A stretch of DNA of 22,548 nucleotides, taken from the NCBI GenBank assembly GCA_036397835.1, contig DASWIG010000277.1:1-22548 (forward strand). Direction: 5' to 3'. Source of the DNA: DASWIG01 sp036397835. Lineage in GTDB: Bacteria > Acidobacteriota > Thermoanaerobaculia > Multivoradales > J023. The notes below the pieces were generated by a model that had not been told where the DNA came from, made no database searches, and worked only from the letters and a program-made list of their open reading frames with translations. A program made the translations under genes and the position numbers. Below are positions 5,701 to 12,602 of this stretch, piece by piece. The number at the start of each line of letters is the position of its first letter. Positions within the stretch are counted from its first letter, which is position 1.

Positions 5701-8022
5701 TCATGCCACGGCCTCCCGGGGCAGCTCGACGGCGAACTCGGCCCCCGAGAAGAGCACGCTGCGGCGCAGCGTCAGGCGTCCGCCGAGCTGCTCGATGAAG
5801 AAGCGCGAGATGTAGAGGCCGAGCCCGGTGCCGCGAGTCTTGGTGGTGAAGAAGAGGTCGAAGATCTTCTCGCGGTGGACCCAGTGGACGCCGCGACCGG
5901 TGTCGGCGATCATTACCTCCACCGGCAATTCGGCGCCGTCGCGCCAGCGGGTGGTCACCGTCAGCACGCGGTGGGCGGCGCCGGAAGTCGCCATCTGCTC
6001 GATCGAGTTGATCATCAGGTTGAGGAGCGCCTGGTCAATGAGCTTGGGGCTCGCACTGAGCACCGGCACCGAGCCGTCGAGATCGGTCTCCACCGCGACG
6101 TTGTAGCCGTCGGCGAAAGGCTTGACGGTCTCGCGCAGACGCTCCACGGAGGCGTTCAGGTCCACCGTCTCCCGGCGCTGGCGGCCGGCCAAGTTGCGGA
6201 AGAGCACGACGAGCTCGTCGAGGCGCTTCGACACCGCGCGGACGCCGAGGATCGAGCGCTTCAGCTCCAAGGTCTCGTTCTTGGAGAGGGCGGTCAAGTC
6301 GTCCTTGTTCTTCTTGCCGAGCAGCACCTGGACCGCCGTGTAGTCGGCCAGGGCCTGCAGCTCGTTCTTGATCTCGTGGAGCAAGCTGTCGGAGAGGAAG
6401 CCGGTCAGCAGCAGGGCCTGGTTCTCGGTGATGACCTGGTCGAGCCGCTGCTCGGCCACGTAGTGGCCCACCACCAGCGCCGTGGTGGCGAGCCGCTCCT
6501 CGGTGGCGCCGCGGAGCTGGCCGGGCTCGGCGCCGGTCAGGAAGAGGCCGTACTCCGACTGGTCGGAGTAGGCCAGGGCGACGCCGGCGAAGGAGCCGTG
6601 GGGGTGGACGGCGAGCAGGTGCTTGAAGCGCCGCTGCTGGGCCGCCACGTCGGGCACGGCGAGGAAACGCCGCTGGCGGATCACGTCGCCCACCGGGCTC
6701 ATCTCGAGCTCCTGCTGCACCTCGCGGCCGAGCTCGGCGGGGAGCTCCCCGGCCACCAGGCTGAAGTGCGGGCCGGGCCGCAACGCCAGCACGAAGGCGT
6801 GGCTCGCCCCGGTGGCCAGACGCAGCTCGTCGAGGGCCTCGCGGATCTTGTGCACGAACCCCGAGCCGCGGCGCGAGGAGAGCTCCGGGCTGCCCCGCGG
6901 GTCGAGGCCGGCGCCGAGGTGTCGGTCGTCGGCCGGCTCGCCGCCGCGGACGAGCAGCGCGAGCTGCTCGAAGAGCCGCGCCACCCGGGTGGGCTTCTGG
7001 AAGAAGCAGGTCCTGGCGTTGGGCTGGTGGCGCAGGATCTCGGCCCAGTCGGCGGCGGCGGTGGCGGTGAGCACGAAGACGATGGCGTCGGTGGCCTCGT
7101 CCTTGAGCCGGCGGATCAGCTCCAGCCCCCCGTCTCCCAAAGGCGAGCGCGTTGCGCCGTCCCCTGCCGAGGAGGCCTCGCCGCCGGCCGGCATGTTGAC
7201 GTCGAGGATCAGCAGGTCGTAGTCGCTGCCGCCCAGGAGCGCCAGGGCCTCGTCGATGGTGCCGGCGGCGTCGCAGGGGAAGCCGAAGTGCTCGAAGATC
7301 ATCTCGAGCGACTCGGAGACGTTGGCGCTGTCCTCCACCAGCAGCACCCGGCGGATGCGCTCGCGCACCGCCGGGTCGATATCCGGCTCGTCCACCTCGG
7401 CCAGCGCCAGGTTGAGGCGCATGTCCTCGAGGCCGGGGCCGAGGTCGGGATGGAAACGCAGGGCGGTCTGGCTGTCGTCGCCGGCGGCGGCGCGGCGGGC
7501 GCGGTCGGCGAGGTGCTCCTTGATCGACAGCCGCACCTGGTCTTTCTGGAAGCCGAGGATGCGCGCGGCCACCCAGTCCTGCACCAGCAGGCCGAAGCCC
7601 TCCTCGCCCACGTGAGGGATCTCCGAGCGCGGGATGAACCCCTCCACGCCGTCTTCGAGGGCCACCACCACGCCGGTCTCGCCCTGGGCCACGAGCGTCA
7701 CCTGGCCGAGCACGACGTCGCCGGGCTTGTGCTTGTCGAGGAAGCCGGGAAAGGGGTCGGGCAGCGTCAGCCGGCGGCTGAGCTCGAGCTTCCTGCGCGG
7801 CCCGTGCCCGAGCACCTGGGCCTCGCAGGCGAAGCCGGGGCGCACCTGCTCGGAGAGGTCGAAGACGCGCCGCGACCAGCTCCAGTCGCGCGGCCGGATG
7901 AAGCCGAAGACGCGCGGCGCGCCTTTCAGGCGCACGAACACGCCGAAGGGCTCGACCCGGGTGACGACGCAGTCGACCGTCGAGCCGGGCGGATAGGCCT
8001 CCTGGAGCTGTTCGAGGTTCAT
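5701..8022 (-). CDS. S1-S1-REC-GAF-histidine kinase fusion protein
   Basis: A 773-residue soluble protein. Two S1-like OB-fold RNA-binding domains come first (about 12-84: GSTVDCVV, VEPFGVFVRL, GFIRPRDWSWSRR; about 99-171: GDVVLGQV, EGFIPRSEI, VRLSIKEHL). A receiver follows (about 224-358; E230/D231, phospho-acceptor D274 in LILDVNMP, K343 in FQKP) with an extra roughly 20-residue loop after NMP. Then come a GAF-like region (about 390-525), a dimerisation helix with H549 in LLHEIKNELQ, and a HATPase_c domain (N668/N672, DTGRGV 707-712, FFTTK, GTGLGLYISR). All kinase residues look intact. The S1 pair implies control by RNA, ribosomes or the transcription machinery, but no substrate or partner can be read from the sequence. 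The ATG at 8022 follows AGGAG by 8 bases. It is apparently single-gene and divergent from the ankyrin gene. Confidence 0.88.
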   Translation of the reverse strand: MNLEQLQEAYPPGSTVDCVVTRVEPFGVFVRLKGAPRVFGFIRPRDWSWSRRVFDLSEQVRPGFACEAQVLGHGPRRKLELSRRLTLPDPFPGFLDKHKPGDVVLGQVTLVAQGETGVVVALEDGVEGFIPRSEIPHVGEEGFGLLVQDWVAARILGFQKDQVRLSIKEHLADRARRAAAGDDSQTALRFHPDLGPGLEDMRLNLALAEVDEPDIDPAVRERIRRVLLVEDSANVSESLEMIFEHFGFPCDAAGTIDEALALLGGSDYDLLILDVNMPAGGEASSAGDGATRSPLGDGGLELIRRLKDEATDAIVFVLTATAAADWAEILRHQPNARTCFFQKPTRVARLFEQLALLVRGGEPADDRHLGAGLDPRGSPELSSRRGSGFVHKIREALDELRLATGASHAFVLALRPGPHFSLVAGELPAELGREVQQELEMSPVGDVIRQRRFLAVPDVAAQQRRFKHLLAVHPHGSFAGVALAYSDQSEYGLFLTGAEPGQLRGATEERLATTALVVGHYVAEQRLDQVITENQALLLTGFLSDSLLHEIKNELQALADYTAVQVLLGKKNKDDLTALSKNETLELKRSILGVRAVSKRLDELVVLFRNLAGRQRRETVDLNASVERLRETVKPFADGYNVAVETDLDGSVPVLSASPKLIDQALLNLMINSIEQMATSGAAHRVLTVTTRWRDGAELPVEVMIADTGRGVHWVHREKIFDLFFTTKTRGTGLGLYISRFFIEQLGGRLTLRRSVLFSGAEFAVELPREAVA

Positions 8023-8042
8023 GGCGGGGGCTCCTGACGCGT

Positions 8043-8054
8043 AGACTTATAGCA
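8043..8054 (-). promoter_or_regulatory. Extended -10 promoter element for the S1-REC-kinase gene
   Basis: The minus strand reads TGCTATAAGTCT, identical over 12 bases to the element before the other kinase gene (3585-3596). The leader to the ATG at 8022 is about 15 bases and includes the ribosome site. Confidence 0.6.
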
Positions 8055-8107
8055 TGGTCGAGAGAATCCGCCCGCGAACGCATCGATCAGGAACCGGTTC
8101 GGAAGAG

Positions 8108-8116
8108 TGGTAGGCT
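8108..8116 (+). promoter_or_regulatory. Extended -10 element for the ankyrin gene; probably leaderless
   Basis: TGGTAGGCT (TGn-TAnnnT) ends 8 bases before the ATG at 8125, and no ribosome site lies between. The predicted transcription start coincides with or closely precedes the start codon. Confidence 0.5.
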
Positions 8117-8124
8117 TCGCCGCG

Positions 8125-9030
8125 ATGCCGCCCTTCGACGACGCCCTCGAGGCCATGGATCGCGGCGACCTGGAAACCCTCCGGGCGCTGCTCGATCGCC
8201 ATCCCGACGTCGTCCACGGCGGCGACGGCGGCTTGATGTGGAGCGCCCTCTACCACACGGTGGAGAACCGCGGCCAGCGCGACGTCGCCGAGATGCTCTA
8301 CGACCGCGGGCACCCCGTGGACCTTTGCTTCGCCGCCGGCCTCGGCAAGCTCGACGTCGTGCGCAGCTATTTCACGGACGACGGCACCCTCGTCCCCGGA
8401 GCCGACCGGCTCTACCGCCACCACCGGCGCAGCGGTCCCCAGGCGTCGGACCGCGAGATCGTGCAGGACGCGTTGCTCTTCGCCTGCGTGACCGGCCGCG
8501 CCGAGACGGCGGAATACCTGCTCCGCGAGCAAGGCGCCGACGTCGACGGCGCGCGTCCGTGGGGAGCGGAGCTGCCGACGCCGCTGCACGCCGCCGCCTG
8601 GGCCGGCTGGCGTCACGTGGCCGAGCTGCTCCTGGCGCGCGGCGCCGACGTGACGATCCGCGACGCCCGTCACGGCAGCACGCCGATCGGCTGGGCCGCC
8701 TTCTGCGGACGCGACGACGTGCTCGAGTTCTTCCTGCTCGACGAATCGAGCGTCGACCTTCTCGACGCTTTCGAGCTGGGGGAGGTGGAGCTGTTTGCCA
8801 AGCTCCTCGGCGACGGCGACCCCGACGCCGACCTCGGACCCGGCGGCCGCGGCGTGCTGCTGCGCGCCGCCGCCTTCCGCGGCCACGCCGAGCTGGTCGA
8901 GCTCCTGCTCGAGCGCGGCGCCGACCCGACTCTGGCCAATCCCGACGGCAAGACCGCGCTCGACTGGGCGCGCGAGCACGGCCACCACGAGGTCGTCGAG
9001 CTGCTCGAGTCGGTGCGTGGGAGCCGGTGA
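8125..9030 (+). CDS. Ankyrin-repeat protein
   Basis: A 301-residue protein without a signal peptide or membrane segment. Ankyrin-type helix pairs are seen at about 1-30 (DALEAMDRGDLETLRALLDRHP), 125-160 (DALLFACVTGRAETAEYLL), 160-195 (TPLHAAAWAGWRHVAELLLARGAD), 195-225 (TPIGWAAFCGRDDVLEFFL) and 250-300 (LLRAAAFRGHAELVELLLE, then KTALDWAREHGHHEVVELL). Ankyrin repeats bind proteins; the partner is unknown. I chose ATG 8125 because a promoter-like element sits directly upstream. A GTG at 8107 would extend the protein by six residues, but it would place the start inside that promoter. Transcribed divergently from the S1-REC-kinase gene and followed by a toxin-antitoxin pair. Confidence 0.85.
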   Translation: MPPFDDALEAMDRGDLETLRALLDRHPDVVHGGDGGLMWSALYHTVENRGQRDVAEMLYDRGHPVDLCFAAGLGKLDVVRSYFTDDGTLVPGADRLYRHHRRSGPQASDREIVQDALLFACVTGRAETAEYLLREQGADVDGARPWGAELPTPLHAAAWAGWRHVAELLLARGADVTIRDARHGSTPIGWAAFCGRDDVLEFFLLDESSVDLLDAFELGEVELFAKLLGDGDPDADLGPGGRGVLLRAAAFRGHAELVELLLERGADPTLANPDGKTALDWAREHGHHEVVELLESVRGSR

Positions 9031-9040
9031 CCGGGTGCGC

Positions 9041-9060
9041 TAGACTCTCGATGAGAAGGA
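9041..9060 (+). promoter_or_regulatory. -10 element and ribosome site of the DUF433/DUF5615 pair
   Basis: TAGACT (9041-9046) is followed by GAGAAGGA (9053-9060), which lies 9 bases before the ATG at 9070. No clear -35 is visible. Confidence 0.4.
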
Positions 9061-9069
9061 CGGTCCACG

Positions 9070-9294
9070 ATGACGTTCCAGAGAATCACCACGAATCCCG
9101 AAGTCTGCGGTGGCAAGCCGTGCGTTCGCGGCTTGCGGTTCCCGGTCTCGCGGCTCTTGGGCCTTCTCGCCGCGGGTGAGACCACGGAGACGATCCTCCG
9201 GTCCTATCCCTATCTGGAAGCCGAGGACGTGCTGGAGGCGTTGAGCTACGCAGCGATGCTGGCGGACGAGCAAGTCTTCGAGCTCGCCTCATGA
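9070..9294 (+). CDS. DUF433 antitoxin
   Basis: A 74-residue protein with the DUF433 signature: an N-terminal ITTNPEVCGGKPCVRGLRFPV strand-turn, then SRLLGLLAAGETTETILRSYPYL and ALSYAA. DUF433 proteins have a winged-helix-like fold and are the usual antitoxin partners of DUF5615 PIN-like proteins; they probably also repress their own operon. The stop codon overlaps the start of the next gene by 4 bases (ATGA), so the two are translationally coupled. Length is typical for the family. Confidence 0.88.
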   Translation: MTFQRITTNPEVCGGKPCVRGLRFPVSRLLGLLAAGETTETILRSYPYLEAEDVLEALSYAAMLADEQVFELAS

Positions 9295-9659
9295 AGGCGT
9301 TGCTCGACATGCCGGTGTCTCGGATGCTCCTGGAGGTTCTCGAGCGCTTCGGTTACTCGGGCGTTCACGCGAGCGAGATCGGGATGAGCCGAGCGGCGGA
9401 CAGCGATCTCTTGGAGCTTGCTCGCCGGGAGGCACGGGTGATCATCACCGCGGATCTCGACTTCCCTCGCCTCCTGGCCCTGAGCTCGGCGAAGGGACCG
9501 GGCGTGATTCTCTTTCGGGGCGGGAGCTACTCGGACCGGGAGATGTGCGATTTGCTCGAGCGGGTGTTGACCACGCTCGACCCTGAGACCCTGGCGCAGT
9601 CGATCTGCGTCGTGGACCGTCACCGCCTGCGGGTCACTCGTCTTCCGCTGTCGTCCTGA
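9291..9659 (+). CDS. DUF5615 PIN-like toxin
   Basis: A 122-residue PIN-like (Mut7-C-related) protein. Acidic residues expected at the metal site are D6 in KALLDMPVS, D38 in AADSDLLELARRE, and D55 and D57 in IITADLDF, followed by GVILFRGG. Members of this family are predicted RNases and are nearly always encoded behind a DUF433 gene, as here. The second position of the usual LLDENLP motif reads DM instead of DE or DN, a minor departure. It lies 90 bases upstream of the TIR-STAND gene, in the same orientation. Confidence 0.85.
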   Translation: MKALLDMPVSRMLLEVLERFGYSGVHASEIGMSRAADSDLLELARREARVIITADLDFPRLLALSSAKGPGVILFRGGSYSDREMCDLLERVLTTLDPETLAQSICVVDRHRLRVTRLPLSS

Positions 9660-9714
9660 GAAACCCGGGCTCCGCCTGCCGATTCCGGTCGTCCTCCACC
9701 AAGAGCCGCTGAGG

Positions 9715-9744
9715 TAGGATCAGGAAGCGCACTCTTCGGAGGGA
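9715..9744 (+). promoter_or_regulatory. -10 element and ribosome site of the TIR-STAND gene
   Basis: TAGGAT (9715-9720) lies in the 90-base gap after the DUF5615 gene. CGGAGGGA (9737-9744) precedes the ATG at 9750 by 5 bases. This suggests independent transcription, though read-through from the toxin-antitoxin operon is possible. Confidence 0.4.
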
Positions 9745-9749
9745 CTCTC

Positions 9750-12230
9750 ATGCCGGAGACCTTTGACGTCTTCCTGAGCCACAACAGCCGCGACAAGCCG
9801 ACCGTCGAGCGGATCGGCGACCGCTTGAAGGAGCGCGGGCTCCGGGTCTGGTTCGACAAATGGGAGCTCCGCCCGGGGTCCCGCTGGCAACGAGGGCTCG
9901 CGAAGGCCATCGCCAGCTCAGGGGCGGTGGCCGTGCTGATCGGTGAGCAAGGACTCGGGCCGTGGGCCAAGCTCGAGATGGAAGCCTCTCTCCACCGATC
10001 CGCCAAGCAGAAGCTTCAGGTGATTCCCGTGCTTCTCCCGGGCGCTCCGGAGGAGGTCGAGCTGCCGGAGTTCCTCGACCTGTACGGGTGGGTAGATCTC
10101 CGTGGCGGCATCGACGACGGTGGAATCGACCGGCTGTTCTGGGGCATCACGGGGCTCAAGACGTCCACAACGAGCACCCTGAACGAGCGAGCGACGTGGA
10201 ACGTGCCGTATCCTCGCAATCCGTACTTCGCGGGTCGAGAGGACGTCCTCAAGGAGCTTCGTGAGACGTTGACCCACGATCGCAGCGCGGCCCTCGGTCA
10301 AGCGCTCGCGATCAGCGGCCTCGGCGGCATCGGTAAGACGCAGACGGCCGTGGAATACGCCTACCGGTACCGTGACGCCTATCAGGCCGTCTTCTTCGTG
10401 CGGGCGGACTCCGAATCGGAGCTGATCAGCGGCTATTCGGAGATCGCCCATCTTCTCGATCTGCCGGAGAAGGACGCTCAAGACCAGGACGCAGTTGTTG
10501 CAGGCGTTCTTCGACGTTTGGAGATGAAGGAGTCCTGGCTCCTCATCCTGGACAACGCCGATCGGCCGGAGCTGGCAAAGCCCTTCATCCCGCGGAGCCA
10601 CGCCGGGCACGTACTGGTCACGTCGCGCGCCCAGGTCTTCGATCTGCTCGGCATCCCTCATCCCTTCAGGCTGCAGACGCTGCCGCCCGAGGACGCGCTG
10701 GCGTTTCTGTTGAAACGCGCCGATCGCGAAGGCGTCAGCGATCCCGAAGACCGACGGGCCGCCGTGACGTTGGCGGAGGAGCTGGGATTCCTGCCGCTCG
10801 CGCTCGAGCAAGCCGGTGCGTACGTCCTCGCACGCCATACGCGGTTCCAGGACTACCTGGCCAGCTTCAAGCATCACGGCCTCGATCTCTTGCGCCGCGG
10901 CCAGCCGGTGATGGACGGCCATCCCGATCCGATCGCTACCACTTGGGCGATGAACTTCGAAGGGGTGGGGACGGTCTCGGCGGCTGCAGCGGACGTGCTC
11001 CGTGCGAGCGCCTTTCTGAGCCCGGATGACATCCCGCTGGAGTTGTTGACCGAAGGTGCCGCCGAGCTGGGAGCGATTTTGGGAAAGGCACTTGCTGATG
11101 GCGCGGGCGATCCCCTCGTCATTGACGAGGTGATCGAGCCCCTGACGCGGTACTCCCTGATCGACCGCAACGTTCATACACGCACTTACAGCGTCCATAG
11201 GTTGGTCCAAGCAGTATTGAGACAGGACCTGGGAGATGTCGAGCGGCGTCTGTGGGCTGAGCGCGTCGTCAAGGCGTTGAATCGCGTCTTTCCCGACGTC
11301 GAGTTCGAGACCTGGCCCTTGTGCGATCGACTGCTTCCCCATGCCAAGGTCGCGGCGGAGCTGATGGAGGACCTTTCTCTCGAAGTTACTGAGGGTGGCC
11401 GATTGCTGAATCAAGCTGGTTATTATGCTGCGGAGAGAGCTCGGTTTGCCGAAGCGGAACCTCTCTACCGCCGCGCGCTGGCGATCGACGAGAAGTCCTT
11501 CGGACAGGACCATCCTGACGTCGCCATCGACCTCAACAACCTGGCGACGTTGCTCCAGGCGACGAACCGTCTATCTGAAGCCGAGCCGTTGATGCGCCGC
11601 GCGCTGGCGATCGACGAGAAGTCCTTCGGACAGGACCATCCCAGACTCGCCGTCCAGCTCAACAACCTGGCGACGTTGCTCAAGGCGACGAACCGTCTAT
11701 CTGAAGCCGAGCCGTTGATGCGCCGCGCGCTGGCGATCGACGAGAAGTCCTTCGGACAGGACCATCCTGACGTCGCCATTCGCCTCAACAACCTGGCTCA
11801 GTTGCTCCAGGCGACGAACCGTCTATCTGAAGCCGAGCCGTTGATGCGCCGCGCGCTGGCGATCGACGAGAAGTCCTTCGGACAGGACCATCCCAAACTC
11901 GCCATTCGCCTCAACAACCTGGCTCAGTTGCTCCAGGCGACGAACCGTCTATCTGAAGCCGAGCCGTTGATGCGCCGCGCGCTGGCGATCGACGAGAAGT
12001 CCTTCGGAGAGGACCATCCTGACGTCGCCATCGACCTCAACAACCTGGCGATGTTGCTCAAGGCGACGAACCGTCTATCTGAAGCCGAGCCGTTGATGCG
12101 CCGCGCGCTGGCGATCCTCACGAAGAGTCTGGGCGAAGACCATCCGAGTACGCAGACGGCTCAACGCAATTTCGATATCTTGCTCGAGGCCATGGCAGGG
12201 CCGGGACCCGCGGACGACTCGCATTCCTGA
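9750..12230 (+). CDS. TIR-NB-ARC-TPR protein (STAND/NLR-like, probable antiphage sensor)
   Basis: 826 residues in three parts. The TIR domain (about 4-135) has FDVFLSHNSRDK, VWFDKWEL and WAKLEMEASL, where E76 or E78 is the likely NADase glutamate. The NB-ARC/STAND ATPase (about 158-490) has P-loop SGLGGIGKT (189-197), Walker B LLILDNAD (D268), TSR (291-293), GFLPLALEQAGAYV (346-359) and an MHD-like VHR (482-484). The C-terminus (about 550-812) holds 42-residue TPRs of the kinesin-light-chain type. By analogy with plant NLRs and bacterial STAND defence proteins, the TPRs would sense a trigger, the ATPase would oligomerise, and the TIR would destroy NAD+ or make a signal molecule. That is inference. 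All motifs look intact. Neighbouring toxin-antitoxin genes support a defence island. Confidence 0.92.
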   Translation: MPETFDVFLSHNSRDKPTVERIGDRLKERGLRVWFDKWELRPGSRWQRGLAKAIASSGAVAVLIGEQGLGPWAKLEMEASLHRSAKQKLQVIPVLLPGAPEEVELPEFLDLYGWVDLRGGIDDGGIDRLFWGITGLKTSTTSTLNERATWNVPYPRNPYFAGREDVLKELRETLTHDRSAALGQALAISGLGGIGKTQTAVEYAYRYRDAYQAVFFVRADSESELISGYSEIAHLLDLPEKDAQDQDAVVAGVLRRLEMKESWLLILDNADRPELAKPFIPRSHAGHVLVTSRAQVFDLLGIPHPFRLQTLPPEDALAFLLKRADREGVSDPEDRRAAVTLAEELGFLPLALEQAGAYVLARHTRFQDYLASFKHHGLDLLRRGQPVMDGHPDPIATTWAMNFEGVGTVSAAAADVLRASAFLSPDDIPLELLTEGAAELGAILGKALADGAGDPLVIDEVIEPLTRYSLIDRNVHTRTYSVHRLVQAVLRQDLGDVERRLWAERVVKALNRVFPDVEFETWPLCDRLLPHAKVAAELMEDLSLEVTEGGRLLNQAGYYAAERARFAEAEPLYRRALAIDEKSFGQDHPDVAIDLNNLATLLQATNRLSEAEPLMRRALAIDEKSFGQDHPRLAVQLNNLATLLKATNRLSEAEPLMRRALAIDEKSFGQDHPDVAIRLNNLAQLLQATNRLSEAEPLMRRALAIDEKSFGQDHPKLAIRLNNLAQLLQATNRLSEAEPLMRRALAIDEKSFGEDHPDVAIDLNNLAMLLKATNRLSEAEPLMRRALAILTKSLGEDHPSTQTAQRNFDILLEAMAGPGPADDSHS
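11451..12206 (+). repeat. Six 126-bp tandem repeats encoding 42-residue TPR units
   Basis: Units start at 11451, 11577, 11703, 11829, 11955 and 12081, with exact 126-base spacing. In units 2-5 the first half (GAAGCCGAGCCGTTGATG through TCCTTCGGA) is identical, as is the GCGACGAACCGTCTATCT segment in units 1-5. Differences are confined to a few codons between them. Unit 1 differs at its start and unit 6 over its second half, as expected for array ends. Confidence 0.95.
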
Positions 12231-12251
12231 CTGCTGGGAGCGCGGCCAGAT

Positions 12252-12294
12252 CCCGGTCCGTTGGACCGGGAGGGCGGGCACGGAGGCCCGCCCT
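12252..12294. repeat. Two adjacent GC-rich hairpins (REP-like or terminator)
   Basis: An 8-bp stem CCCGGTCC/GGACCGGG with a 3-base loop (12252-12270) is followed directly by a 9-bp stem AGGGCGGGC/GCCCGCCCT with a 6-base loop (12271-12294). They lie 20 bases after the TIR-STAND stop. There is no T-run, so termination would not be of the classic intrinsic kind. The second hairpin resembles a short palindromic repeat I recall as dispersed in GC-rich genomes. Confidence 0.65.
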
Positions 12295-12306
12295 ACGCCC
12301 GATCAG

Positions 12307-12495
12307 CAGCGACGCGCCAGGTCATTCCATCGTCCTGTCAGCGCCACTCTTCGTCCCGCAGGGACGGTGGAGAGGTAGCCAGTGACTTCAGTCACTGGCG
12401 GGCGACCGAGAAACGCCCACCGTCGCCAGTGATTAAAATCACTGGCTATCACTCCACCGTCCCTGCGGGACGAAGAGGACGAGTGCGCGTCGCTG
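12307..12495. repeat. 189-bp REPIN-like palindromic element
   Basis: Two 54-base arms (12347-12400 and 12424-12477) are inverted copies of each other with 49 of 54 matches, separated by 23 bases. Each arm contains its own palindromes: GTCCCGCAGGGAC, and an inner GCCAGTGA...TCACTGGC stem of 10 bp. An outer 11-base inverted repeat (CAGCGACGCGC at 12307-12317, complement at 12485-12495) bounds the element. It encodes no protein and no RAYT transposase gene is in the window. Together with the two hairpins at 12252-12294, it fills most of the 372-base gap between the TIR-STAND and VPS10 genes. Confidence 0.8.
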
Positions 12496-12560
12496 TTGAC
12501 TTTTGCTCTACGGCCCAGCTCCGAGCGCACGCGTTCGATCGCGTCGAGCTGGAAGCGCGC

Positions 12561-12598
12561 TAACATGCCCGGCCGTCCGGTACCCCTACGCGAGAGGA
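12561..12598 (+). promoter_or_regulatory. Probable -10 element and ribosome site of the VPS10 gene
   Basis: TAACAT (12561-12566) with no clear -35, then GAGAGGA (about 12592-12598), which ends a few bases before the ATG at 12603. Confidence 0.4.
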
Positions 12599-12602
12599 AA
12601 CC

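Noticed and set aside
5599..8037. Open plus-strand frame of 812 codons opposite the S1-REC-kinase
   Set aside because: It is a shadow of GC-rich coding DNA. All domain motifs are on the minus strand.
11451..12206. Tandem repeats considered as a CRISPR array or satellite DNA
   Set aside because: The period is 126 bases, there are no spacers, and every unit is in frame and encodes a TPR.
12307..12495. Palindromic element considered as a simple transcription terminator
   Set aside because: It is far too long, has nested palindromes and bounding inverted repeats, and has no T-run. A mobile palindromic repeat explains it better.
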